Assembly (NCBI RefSeq): GCF_024171735.1
Contig: NZ_JAMTCH010000004.1
Span: 992,001-1,056,000, forward strand
Length of the DNA stretch: 64,000 bases
From: Prauserella alba
GTDB taxonomy: Bacteria > Actinomycetota > Actinomycetes > Mycobacteriales > Pseudonocardiaceae
Direction of reading: 5' to 3'
Shown: positions 8,034 through 15,223 of the stretch, one piece after another
Layout: every line of letters starts with the position of its first letter
Numbering within the stretch: position 1 is the first letter of the stretch
The notes under the pieces: generated by a model
The model's database searches: none
The model's input: the letters and a program-made list of their open reading frames with translations, nothing else
Told to the model about the DNA's origin: nothing
Translations under genes and position numbers: made by a program

Positions 8034-8060
8034 GGCAAAGTTCTTTGCCGAGATGGCAAA
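8034..8060. promoter_or_regulatory. GGCAAA operator array between divergent genes
   Basis: A perfect 16-base inverted repeat GGCAAAGTTCTTTGCC (7-bp arms) lies at 8034-8049, and a third GGCAAA half-site follows at 8055-8060, exactly 21 bases (two helical turns) after the first. It sits between the divergent flavoprotein and XRE-cupin genes and overlaps the CAAAAT -10-like box of the latter. It is the probable binding site of the XRE-cupin regulator. Confidence 0.65.
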
Positions 8061-8068
8061 ATCACCTC

Positions 8069-8662
8069 ATGGACGACGAGCTGGGCCAGGCACTGGACGC
8101 CGTGGGACCGAGACTGCGCGCACTGCGCACCCGGCGCGACCTGACGCTCGCGGAGCTGTCCGACCGGACCGACATCTCCGTGAGCACGCTGTCACGCCTC
8201 GAATCTGGCGCCCGCAGGCCGACGCTCGAACTGCTGCTCCCGCTGGCCAAGGCCCACGGTGTCGCACTCGACGAGCTGGTCGACGCGCCGCCGACCGGCG
8301 ATCCGCGCGTACACCTGCGCCCGGTCACCCGGCACGGCATGACCATGCTTCCGCTCACCCGCAGGCCCGGCGGGATCCAGGCGTACAAGATCGTGCTCAA
8401 CGGATGTGACACGCCGCCGGAACCGGACCCGCAGACGCACGAGGGATACGAATGGCTCTACGTGCTCAACGGGCGGCTCCGGCTCGTGCTCGGCGAACAC
8501 GATCTCGCACTCACGCCAGGTGAGGCCGCCGAGTTCGACACCCGCGTCCCGCACTGGTTCGGCTCCGCCGACTGCGAACCCGTCGAATTCCTCAGCCTGT
8601 TCGGCACCCAGGGCGAACGCGCCCACCTCCGCGCAGCCCCGAAGGACACCTTCGACACCTGA
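8069..8662 (+). CDS. XRE-family regulator with cupin domain
   Basis: 197 residues. Residues 10-65 form an XRE/Cro helix-turn-helix (VGPRLRALRTRRDLTLAELSDRTDISVSTLSRLESGARRPTLELLLPLAKAHGV); residues 115-185 form a cupin barrel with the H-x-x-x-x-E-W-L-Y-V-L-x-G and P-x-x-x-x-x-F/D elements (THEGYEWLYVLNGRLRLVLGEHDLALTPGEAAEFDTRVPHWF). Such proteins sense small ligands through the cupin. ATG 8069 follows a -10-like CAAAAT by 7 bases with no ribosome site, suggesting a leaderless mRNA. It is divergent from the flavoprotein gene across a GGCAAA operator. Confidence 0.9.
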   Translation: MDDELGQALDAVGPRLRALRTRRDLTLAELSDRTDISVSTLSRLESGARRPTLELLLPLAKAHGVALDELVDAPPTGDPRVHLRPVTRHGMTMLPLTRRPGGIQAYKIVLNGCDTPPEPDPQTHEGYEWLYVLNGRLRLVLGEHDLALTPGEAAEFDTRVPHWFGSADCEPVEFLSLFGTQGERAHLRAAPKDTFDT

Positions 8663-8682
8663 CGCGCTCCCACCCGGAGGGC

Positions 8683-8735
8683 GCCCCCAGGGGCACTTTG
8701 GTCGCACTCAATGCAACCAAAGTGCCCCTGGGGGC
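8683..8735. repeat. Hairpin repeat family A, copy 1
   Basis: 53 bases. Left arm GCCCCCAGGGGCACTTTGGT pairs fully with right arm ACCAAAGTGCCCCTGGGGGC, and the loop itself starts and ends with GC. It lies 21 bases after the XRE-cupin stop and could terminate that transcript. Seven related copies occur elsewhere in the window. Confidence 0.9.
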
Positions 8736-8809
8736 ATTCAGCGAATGCCCACCCGTCGCGCAAGCCGCCAAGCCCCACGGAAACGCTTCGCGCGGCTAGT
8801 CTGTTGGGC

Positions 8810-9520
8810 ATGATCACTTGTGCCGTCTGGTGGGCGGTTCCGGTGGACGACGCCGCCGAGCACCGCGGACTCCTGACCGACGTCGAACGGGAGCGGTACG
8901 GCGCGTACCGCAAGTCCGACGACCGTCGGCGGTTCCTCACCGGGCGGGTCATGGCGAAGACCCTGGTCGGCGAACGACTCGGAGTGCCGGCAGCCGACGT
9001 CGTGTTCGACGCGGCCTGCGAGGACTGCGACAAGCAGCACGGCCCGCCGCGCCTGCCCGGCAGCACGCTGCGACTGTCGATATCCCACGCAGGCGATCGC
9101 GTGGGGCTCGCTCTGACCGACGGCGCCGAACTGGGCCTCGACGTCGAAGCCACGACACGTCACGCCGACGACGGGCTGCTCGACTACGCCCTGTCCGACA
9201 CCGAACGTGCCGCCGTCGCCGACCTGGCCGACAGCGACCGCACCCGCTCGTTCTTCCGCTACTGGACCGGCAAGGAAGCCCTGATGAAGGCGACCGGCAA
9301 AGGGCTGCGCATCCCGCTGACGAGCCTCACGCTGTCGGCGCCCGGCGAGCCGATACGTCTCGTGTCGGCCGCGGCATCGACCCTCGACCCGGCCACCACC
9401 AGGCTCGCCGCCCTGCAGCCCGGCAGCGGCTACGACGCCTCGGTGGCCGTCCTGACCGGCGACGAGCTGGAGATCACAGAGCGATGGTGGAGCCCGGCGC
9501 CCGCCGCGCTGGGACACTGA
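8810..9520 (+). CDS. 4'-phosphopantetheinyl transferase, Sfp type
   Basis: 236 residues, the usual Sfp/EntD length. Diagnostic motifs: LSISHAGDRVGLAL, the magnesium-binding LGLDVE, and FFRYWTGKEALMKATGKGL with the catalytic W-T-x-K-E-A. It moves the phosphopantetheine arm of CoA onto carrier-protein domains of NRPS, PKS or fatty-acid systems. ATG 8810 is preceded by a -10-like TAGTCT 7 bases upstream (leaderless). The reading frame is open back through hairpin copy 1, which is not coding. The isochorismate synthase gene starts 4 bases after the stop, so the pair is translationally coupled and points to a siderophore role. Confidence 0.93.
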   Translation: MITCAVWWAVPVDDAAEHRGLLTDVERERYGAYRKSDDRRRFLTGRVMAKTLVGERLGVPAADVVFDAACEDCDKQHGPPRLPGSTLRLSISHAGDRVGLALTDGAELGLDVEATTRHADDGLLDYALSDTERAAVADLADSDRTRSFFRYWTGKEALMKATGKGLRIPLTSLTLSAPGEPIRLVSAAASTLDPATTRLAALQPGSGYDASVAVLTGDELEITERWWSPAPAALGH

Positions 9521-9524
9521 AGGC

Positions 9525-10682
9525 ATGGACGCCGCGGGCCTCGTCGAGCACTACCGGCGCGGCGATTTCCTGTTCGCCACCGCACACCGCACGATCCTCA
9601 CCCGGGGCGTCGCCCACGAGATCACCGGGACCGACGAGCACGCACTCGCAGACCGGGTGTCGGCGGCCCTCGCCGAGCGCGGTGGCATCGCCACGGGAGT
9701 CCTGCCCTACGACGCCGCCTCCGGAACCCCTGCACGGCTGGTCGTCCCGCAGACGACCCACACAGCGGGCCCGGCACACCCTGACGTGGGCAGGCTCACC
9801 AGGGAACACGTCGGTGTGCCCGCGGCGGTGCGGGCCGTCCCCGAACCGCCGAACCACGTCGGCGCGGTGCGCACGGCCGTCACCGAGCTGGCCGTTCGTG
9901 ACCTGCGAAAAGTCGTTCTCGCACGGGCGCTCGACGTCGAGTTCGCCGACGAGGCGCCCGTCGCCGCGATCGTGCGGAACCTGGTGCTCGACCACCGCCA
10001 CGGCCACGTGTACGCCGCGGACCTGCCCGGCGGGCGGACGTTGCTCGGCGCCAGTCCGGAACTGCTCGTCTCCCGCCGCGGCGGGCGCGTCGTGGCACAC
10101 CCGCTCGCCGGGTCCATGCCCCGTTCGGCGGACGCCGCCACCGACACCGCGAACGCGGAAGCGCTGCTGGGGTCGAAGAAGGACCTCATCGAGCACACGA
10201 TCCTCACCGAGGCCGTCGCCGAGGCACTCGGCCCGTTCTGCCGCACGCTCGACGTGCCCGCCGAACCGGCGCTGGAACGCACCCCGGCCATGTGGCACCT
10301 CGGCACGCGCATCATCGGCGAACTGGCCGACCCTGCGACGACAGCGCTGCAGCTGGCCTCGGCACTGCATCCGACACCCGCGATCTGCGGCACGCCCGTG
10401 GCGTCCGCGCGGCAGCTCATCGGCGAGCTGGAGCCGTTCGACCGCGGCTACTACGCCGGTGCCACCGGCTGGGTCGACAGCGAAGGGGACGGCGAATGGG
10501 CCGTGTCGATCCGCTGTGCCGACGCGGGCGCGGCATCACTGCGGATGTACGCGGGCGGCGGCATCGTCGCCGATTCGGATCCGCAGGCCGAACTGGCCGA
10601 GACGTCGGCGAAGTTCGCGACGCTCGCCCACGCGATGGGACTCGACCCCGACGCGCTCCAGCACGGTTCGCGCCCGCGGTGA
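9525..10682 (+). CDS. Isochorismate synthase (EntC/DhbC/MenF family)
   Basis: 385 residues of the chorismate-binding family. It converts chorismate to isochorismate, the first step to 2,3-dihydroxybenzoate or salicylate siderophores or to menaquinone. Seen: DLRKVVLARAL with the catalytic lysine, LLGASPELLVSRRGGRVVAHPLAGSMPR, the magnesium site KKDLIEHTILTEAV, the MWHLGTRIIGEL segment, and HPTPAICGTPVASARQLIGELEPFDRGYYAGATGW. The shorter N-terminal half fits EntC/DhbC rather than MenF. No entB, entA or NRPS genes lie in the window, so the rest of the pathway must be elsewhere. Confidence 0.92.
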   Translation: MDAAGLVEHYRRGDFLFATAHRTILTRGVAHEITGTDEHALADRVSAALAERGGIATGVLPYDAASGTPARLVVPQTTHTAGPAHPDVGRLTREHVGVPAAVRAVPEPPNHVGAVRTAVTELAVRDLRKVVLARALDVEFADEAPVAAIVRNLVLDHRHGHVYAADLPGGRTLLGASPELLVSRRGGRVVAHPLAGSMPRSADAATDTANAEALLGSKKDLIEHTILTEAVAEALGPFCRTLDVPAEPALERTPAMWHLGTRIIGELADPATTALQLASALHPTPAICGTPVASARQLIGELEPFDRGYYAGATGWVDSEGDGEWAVSIRCADAGAASLRMYAGGGIVADSDPQAELAETSAKFATLAHAMGLDPDALQHGSRPR

Positions 10683-10814
10683 TGCCCGACGGCACACGCG
10701 CAGCGACAGCGGTCGCCAGGAAACCGGCGGCGAATCGCCGACGCGAATCACCGCAGGCGAATGTGCGAACCGGAACCGAACCGGTTCGAAATCGGAGGAA
10801 AAGGGCGCGACGGC

Positions 10815-10851
10815 CCGTGGGTGACACGCCGTGACGGCGGGCCACCCACGG
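10815..10851 (-). terminator. Stem-loop downstream of mihF
   Basis: Arms CCGTGGGTG and CACCCACGG enclose a second nested palindrome (CGCCGT-G-ACGGCG). It is 11 bases after the mihF stop on the minus strand. A convergent transcript from the isochorismate synthase gene would also read through it. Confidence 0.6.
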
Positions 10852-10861
10852 ACGCGGGGCG

Positions 10862-11173
10862 TCACTTGAGAGCGCTGATGAGAGCTTCGCGCTGACGGTC
10901 GCCGAGGCCTGCGGCCCGGCGGTCAGGGTCGATGCCCGCCTGCTCCAGGAGCGCGGCGACCTTCACGGCGCCGAGCCCGGGAACAGCCTTCAGCAGCTGG
11001 GTGACCTTGGTCTTCCCAACCGTCTTGTCGTCCTTGGCGCGGTTCAGCACCTTCTCGATGGTTTCCGAACCGTCCTTGATCGACGCAAGCAGCTCCGAGC
11101 GCGCCTTGCGAGCCTCGGCCGCCTTGGCCAGGGCTTCCTGCCGCTGTTCCGGAGTCAACGTAGGCAGAGCCAA
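10862..11173 (-). CDS. mihF: Integration host factor, actinobacterial type (mIHF)
   Basis: 103 residues. The protein (ALPTLTPEQRQEALAKAAEARKARSELL at the start, then KVTQLLKAVPGLGAVKVAALLEQAGI with the helix-two-turns-helix and RRAAGLGDRQREALI) is the actinobacterial nucleoid protein mIHF, which binds and bends DNA and helps phage integration and chromosome packing. Family members begin MALP; here the matching codon is TTG at 11173, with GGAAAGG as ribosome site 4 bases upstream. No ATG or GTG fits. A long untranslated leader is likely (putative promoter at 11265-11292). Confidence 0.93.
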   Translation of the reverse strand: MALPTLTPEQRQEALAKAAEARKARSELLASIKDGSETIEKVLNRAKDDKTVGKTKVTQLLKAVPGLGAVKVAALLEQAGIDPDRRAAGLGDRQREALISALK

Positions 11174-11234
11174 CGTACCTTTCCTTTCTTCTCGGGTGCC
11201 GCTTGTGCAGCGGCGACAACCCGGGTCCCCAGGT

Positions 11235-11292
11235 GCTTGCCCGAGCAAGCGCTGGCCAGGCCGTCTCTTACCACGCGCCCAGTAAACGCCAA
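11235..11292 (-). promoter_or_regulatory. Putative mihF promoter and leader hairpin
   Basis: On the minus strand TTGGCG (11292-11287) and TAAGAG (11270-11265) are 16 bases apart and could be the -35 and -10 elements. The resulting leader of some 85 bases holds a small hairpin, GCTTGC-CCGA-GCAAGC, at 11235-11250. Position is inferred only from sequence resemblance. Confidence 0.35.
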
Positions 11293-11472
11293 GACCCCTT
11301 CGTCCGCGAAATCGACACGCGATGACCCCCCGTCCGAGGCATGCAGGTCGAAGCGTTGGAGCCGTGGCCCGCCACTACGCGTAACTGTTATACGCAGCAC
11401 CTGCTGCATGTCGCAGCTTACGGATAGGCTCGCGCTGAATCCGCGTTCACCGCAAGAACCACGGGAGCCTCA

Positions 11473-13095
11473 ATGTTGAGCACGATGCAGGATGCCCCCC
11501 TTTCCATCGCCACCCTGTTGAAGCACGGCAGCACGCTGCACGGCACGAGCGAAGTGGTCACGTGGACCGGATCGGACACGCGCAGGCGCAGCTACGCCGA
11601 GGTCGGCGACAGGGCGGCGCGGCTGGCGAACGCCCTGCGCGGCCTCGGCGTGACGGGCGACCAGCGCGTGGGCACGTTCATGTGGAACAACGCAGAGCAC
11701 CTCGAGGCCTACATGGCGATCCCTGCCATGGGCGCCGTGCTGCACACGCTGAACATCCGCCTGTTCCCCGAGCAGCTGGTGTACGTCGCCGACCACGCCG
11801 AGGACCACGTCATCATCGTGGACGGCACGCTCATCCCGCTGCTGAACAAGCCACTCGCCGAGATGTCCACGGTGCGTCACGTCGTGGTCGCGAACGGTGA
11901 CCCGGCGACCGTCGAAGCTCCCGAGGGAGTGCAGGTTCACGACTACGAGCAGCTCCTCGCTGCCCAGCCGGCACAGTTCGACTGGCCGGAGATCGACGAG
12001 CGGTCGGCGGCCGCGATGTGCTACACGTCCGGTACGACCGGTGAGCCGAAGGGCGTGGTCTACTCGCACCGCTCGATCTGGTTGCACTCGATGCAGGTGT
12101 GCATGTCGGACAGCATGCGCCTGAGCGACACGGACACGGCGCTGGTGATCGTGCCGCAGTTCCACGCGATGTCGTGGGGCGTGCCGTACGCGGCGTTCAT
12201 GGTGGGCACGTCGATGGTCATGCCCGACCGGTTCCTGCAGCCGGGGCCGATCGCCGAGATCCTCGCCGCAGAGCAGCCGACGTACGCCGCCGCCGTGCCG
12301 ACGATCTGGCAGGGGCTGCTCCAGCACCTCGAGGCCAACCCGCAGGACATCTCCCATCTGCGCGAGGTCGTGGTGGGCGGTTCCGCAGCGCCGCCGTCGA
12401 TGATGCACGCGTTCGAGGAGCGCTACAACGTCCCGGTGCTGCACGCCTGGGGCATGACCGAGACGTCGCCGCTGGGCAGCGTCGCCCGTCCGCCGCGAGG
12501 GGCCTCCGGCGACGAGGCGTGGCGCTACCGCTACACGCAGGGCCGGTTCCCCGCTTCGGTGCAGGCGCGGCTCATCGACGACGACGGCAACGAGGTGCCG
12601 TGGGACGGCGAGAGCGTCGGTGAGCTCGAGGTGGCGGGGCCGTGGATCGCCGGCGCGTACCACAAGGGGTCGGACCCCGAGAAGTTCCGCGACGGCTGGC
12701 TGCGCACCGGTGACGTCGGCAAGATCACCCCGAACGGCTACCTGACGCTGACCGACCGATCCAAGGACGTCATCAAGTCGGGCGGCGAGTGGATCTCGTC
12801 GGTGGACCTGGAGAACGACGTCATGGCGCACGAGGCGGTCGCCGAAGCCGCGGTCGTGGGCGTGCCGGACGAGAAGTGGGACGAGCGCCCGCTGGTGGCC
12901 GTGGTCGTCAAGGAGGGCCACACCGTCACCGCCGAGGAGTTGCGGGAGTTCCTGCGCGACAAGGTCGCCAAGTGGCAGCTGCCCGAGCACTGGACGTTCA
13001 TCCCCGAGGTGCCGAAGACCAGCGTCGGCAAGTTCGACAAGAAGCGCATCCGCGCCGACCACGCCGAAGGCAAGCTCGACATCCGACACTTCTAG
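11473..13095 (+). CDS. Long-chain fatty-acid-CoA ligase (FadD-like)
   Basis: 540 residues of the ANL superfamily, of the medium/long-chain acyl-CoA ligase group. Motifs: MCYTSGTTGEPKGVVYSHRS (ATP loop), HAWGMTETSPLG, GWLRTGDVGKITPNGYLTLTDRSKDVIKSGGEWISSVDLEN and the catalytic lysine in PKTSVGKFDKKRIR. The W-x-x-x-D fatty-acid signature is degenerate. ATG 11473 is preceded by GGGAGCC as ribosome site. It activates fatty acids for beta-oxidation or lipid synthesis. It is divergent from mihF and followed by hairpin copy 2. Confidence 0.92.
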   Translation: MLSTMQDAPLSIATLLKHGSTLHGTSEVVTWTGSDTRRRSYAEVGDRAARLANALRGLGVTGDQRVGTFMWNNAEHLEAYMAIPAMGAVLHTLNIRLFPEQLVYVADHAEDHVIIVDGTLIPLLNKPLAEMSTVRHVVVANGDPATVEAPEGVQVHDYEQLLAAQPAQFDWPEIDERSAAAMCYTSGTTGEPKGVVYSHRSIWLHSMQVCMSDSMRLSDTDTALVIVPQFHAMSWGVPYAAFMVGTSMVMPDRFLQPGPIAEILAAEQPTYAAAVPTIWQGLLQHLEANPQDISHLREVVVGGSAAPPSMMHAFEERYNVPVLHAWGMTETSPLGSVARPPRGASGDEAWRYRYTQGRFPASVQARLIDDDGNEVPWDGESVGELEVAGPWIAGAYHKGSDPEKFRDGWLRTGDVGKITPNGYLTLTDRSKDVIKSGGEWISSVDLENDVMAHEAVAEAAVVGVPDEKWDERPLVAVVVKEGHTVTAEELREFLRDKVAKWQLPEHWTFIPEVPKTSVGKFDKKRIRADHAEGKLDIRHF

Positions 13096-13124
13096 GCGAT
13101 CCCCCACCCGGCCCAGGGGCAGAT

Positions 13125-13177
13125 GCCCCCAAGGGCACTTTGGTTGCGTTGAATGCAACCAAAGTGCCCTTGGGGGC
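13125..13177. repeat. Hairpin repeat family A, copy 2
   Basis: 53 bases; a fully paired 23-bp stem (left arm begins GCCCCCAAGGGCACTTTGGT, right arm ends ACCAAAGTGCCCTTGGGGGC) with the 7-base loop GTTGAAT. Against copy 1 the G in the stem is changed to A and the partner C to T, a compensatory change. It lies 29 bases after the FadD-like stop. Confidence 0.92.
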
Positions 13178-13251
13178 GCTCCCGCGAACCGCGGTGCGCA
13201 CGGAGGGTGAGAAGAGGGACCCACGACGTGGGCCGAACGGTCCATCCGCGG

Positions 13252-13280
13252 TTTACACGCCGCTGTCCGGCGATAACAAT
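13252..13280 (+). promoter_or_regulatory. Putative promoter of the C39-like gene
   Basis: TTTACA (13252-13257) and AACAAT (13275-13280) are 17 bases apart. The start codon follows 8 bases after the -10 box and there is no ribosome site, so the mRNA is probably leaderless. Confidence 0.5.
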
Positions 13281-13288
13281 GACTCGCC

Positions 13289-14560
13289 ATGCGCGGACGA
13301 CTCTCCACGGTGCTGACGGCGGCGATCACGGCATCGGTGATCCTGCAGCCCACGGCGACCGCCTCCGCTCCGGCCCTACCCGTTGGCGAAGCGTCCGCGC
13401 GAGCCGCGGCCCCTTCCACCGAGGACGAAGCCATCGACCACCACGGCTGGAGCAGCCCGCGCGACTTCGCCTCGGGCGAGCTCGACGGCGTCAGCCCCGG
13501 CGACGAGGGCATGCGCATCAGCGATCCCGTAGGCACCGAGAACGGCTACGAGTACGGCACCTGGACGTCACCGGTCCACGAACCCGGTTTCGACGCCTCC
13601 GAGCTCATCTCGTCCTGGAACGCCCGCACGCCGGAGGGCACCTGGTTGAAGGTCCAGGCGCAGGCGCGCACCGCAGCCGGTGCCGACACCTCCTGGTACA
13701 CGCTCGGCAAGTGGGCCTACGGCGACGGCGACATCGAGCGCACCAGCGTCACGGGCCAGTCCGACGAGCACGCCGCCGTCTACACCGACACGCTGTCGGC
13801 CGCCGACGGCGTGGCGTTCCGTGCCTACCGGCTGCGCGTGACCCTGTACCGCGCCGAGGGGTCCAACGCCTCACCGGTGGTCACGCAGGTCGGGGCGATG
13901 ACCTCCGACGTGCCGGACCGGTTCCGCCCGGAGCTGACGGAGCCGGGCGAGGCGGCCGGCATCGAGCTGGACGTGCCCACGTACGCGCAGAACGTCCACC
14001 GTGGCAACTATCCAGAGTACGGCGGTGGCGGCCAGGCGTGGTGCAGCCCTACGTCCACGACGATGGTCGCGGAGTACTGGGGCGCGAAGCCGACCGACGA
14101 ACAGCTGTCGTGGCTTCCCGCGGACTATCCGGACAAGAGCGTGGCGCACGCGGCGCGGCACACCTACGACTACGCCTACGAGGGCACCGGCAACTGGCCG
14201 TTCAACACCGCCTACGCCTCGCAGTACGGGCTCAAGGGCAACGTCACCCGCCTGCACTCGCTGGCCGAACTGGAGAGCTACATCGCGCGCGGCATCCCGG
14301 TCATCACGTCACAGTCGTTCCTGGAGAAGGAGCTGGACGGCGCCGGTTACGGCACCGCGGGACACCTCCTTGTGGTCGTCGGGTTCACCGAAGACGGTGA
14401 CGTGATCGCCAACGACCCGGCGTCCAAGTCCAACGACGAGGTGCGGCGCGTCTACGATCGCGAGCAGTTCGAAACGATCTGGCAGCGCACCAAGCGCTAC
14501 GACGCCGAAGGCGAGGTCGCGAGCGGCAGCGGCGGCATCGCGTACATCATCGAGGGCTGA
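13289..14560 (+). CDS. Secreted C39-family (papain-like) peptidase
   Basis: 423 residues. A Sec signal peptide covers about residues 1-28 (MRGRLSTVLTAAITASVILQPTATASA). After a beta-rich N-terminal half comes a Peptidase_C39_2 domain: the catalytic cysteine in GGGGQAWCSPTSTTMVAEYW (about residue 252), histidine in YGTAGHLLVVVGFTEDGD (about 359) and aspartate in VIANDPAS (about 376). It should be a secreted cysteine peptidase or a related non-peptidase; no double-glycine leader substrate or ABC transporter is nearby. Likely a leaderless mRNA. The next gene continues in the same frame after the TGA stop. Confidence 0.85.
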   Translation: MRGRLSTVLTAAITASVILQPTATASAPALPVGEASARAAAPSTEDEAIDHHGWSSPRDFASGELDGVSPGDEGMRISDPVGTENGYEYGTWTSPVHEPGFDASELISSWNARTPEGTWLKVQAQARTAAGADTSWYTLGKWAYGDGDIERTSVTGQSDEHAAVYTDTLSAADGVAFRAYRLRVTLYRAEGSNASPVVTQVGAMTSDVPDRFRPELTEPGEAAGIELDVPTYAQNVHRGNYPEYGGGGQAWCSPTSTTMVAEYWGAKPTDEQLSWLPADYPDKSVAHAARHTYDYAYEGTGNWPFNTAYASQYGLKGNVTRLHSLAELESYIARGIPVITSQSFLEKELDGAGYGTAGHLLVVVGFTEDGDVIANDPASKSNDEVRRVYDREQFETIWQRTKRYDAEGEVASGSGGIAYIIEG

Positions 14561-14566
14561 GCGATC

Positions 14567-15223
14567 CTGATTTCCGGAGAACCGATCTTCCACGACGCCC
14601 AATACCCGGAGGACCCGTACCCGGGCGCCCGCCCTTCGCACTCGTACGTCCACCACGACGGCGCTGGGTACGCACTGTCTGCCGACACGCTCGCGGCGGC
14701 ACGCGCGGACCGCGAGCGCGTGCCGGTGCTGGCTTACGGCTCGAACGTGTGCCCTTCGAAGATCACGTGGCTGCGGGAAACGCTGGGGTTGTCCGGGCCG
14801 GTGATCTCCGCACGCGCGGAATGCCGCGACCTGGCGGCCGTGTGGGCGGCGGCGCTGCGGCCGCGGGACGACCAGCGGCCCGCGACGCTCGCGTCCGCAC
14901 CGGGTGTCACGGAGTGGCACGCCGTGTGGTTCGCGACGCCGGGCCAGGTCGAAGCACTCGACGTCTGCGAGGCGCGGGGCAAGGCCTACGACCTCGCACG
15001 CCTCCACAGTGGACATATCCGGCTCGAGGACGGGTCCACTCTGGACGAGGTGTACGCCTATGTCGGCATCGAGGGCGGCAACATGCCGTTGCTGGTCGAC
15101 GGCGCACCCGTGCGGACCGCCGAACTGGTCCAGTACGGTGCCGCCCGGCTGACCGGCGAGGCGGCCGGCACCCACGGACTCGACGTGACCGTCGTCCCGG
15201 AGGGCACGCCCGTCAGCCGATGA
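14567..15223 (+). CDS. YGSN-motif protein with no ordinary start codon
   Basis: About 219 residues if translation starts at CTG 14567; 168 if it starts at the first GTG (14720). I do not recognise the family with certainty; VPVLAYGSNVCPSKITWL resembles the substrate-binding YGS strand of gamma-glutamylcyclotransferase-like folds. Codons 14570-14717 read ISGEPIFHDAQYPEDPYPGAR and onward with strong coding character (GC-rich third positions, no stop), yet hold no ATG, GTG or TTG. CTG 14567 lies 10 bases after GAGGG. It follows the C39 gene in frame with 6 bases between; the 3' end overlaps the convergent FAD-oxidase gene by 11 bases. Confidence 0.65.
   Translation: MISGEPIFHDAQYPEDPYPGARPSHSYVHHDGAGYALSADTLAAARADRERVPVLAYGSNVCPSKITWLRETLGLSGPVISARAECRDLAAVWAAALRPRDDQRPATLASAPGVTEWHAVWFATPGQVEALDVCEARGKAYDLARLHSGHIRLEDGSTLDEVYAYVGIEGGNMPLLVDGAPVRTAELVQYGAARLTGEAAGTHGLDVTVVPEGTPVSR

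Noticed and set aside
8810-10682. Complete siderophore biosynthesis cluster
   Set aside because: Only the phosphopantetheinyl transferase and isochorismate synthase are present; no NRPS, dihydroxybenzoate or uptake genes.
10781-10800. tRNA-like TTCGAA (GGTTCGAAATCGG)
   Set aside because: No cloverleaf arms, anticodon or acceptor stem around it; no tRNA elsewhere in the window either.
14558-14560. Programmed readthrough of the C39 stop codon to make one long protein
   Set aside because: Possible because the frame continues, but the C39 product is secreted while the next domain looks cytosolic, and no readthrough signal is visible; a non-standard start is simpler.
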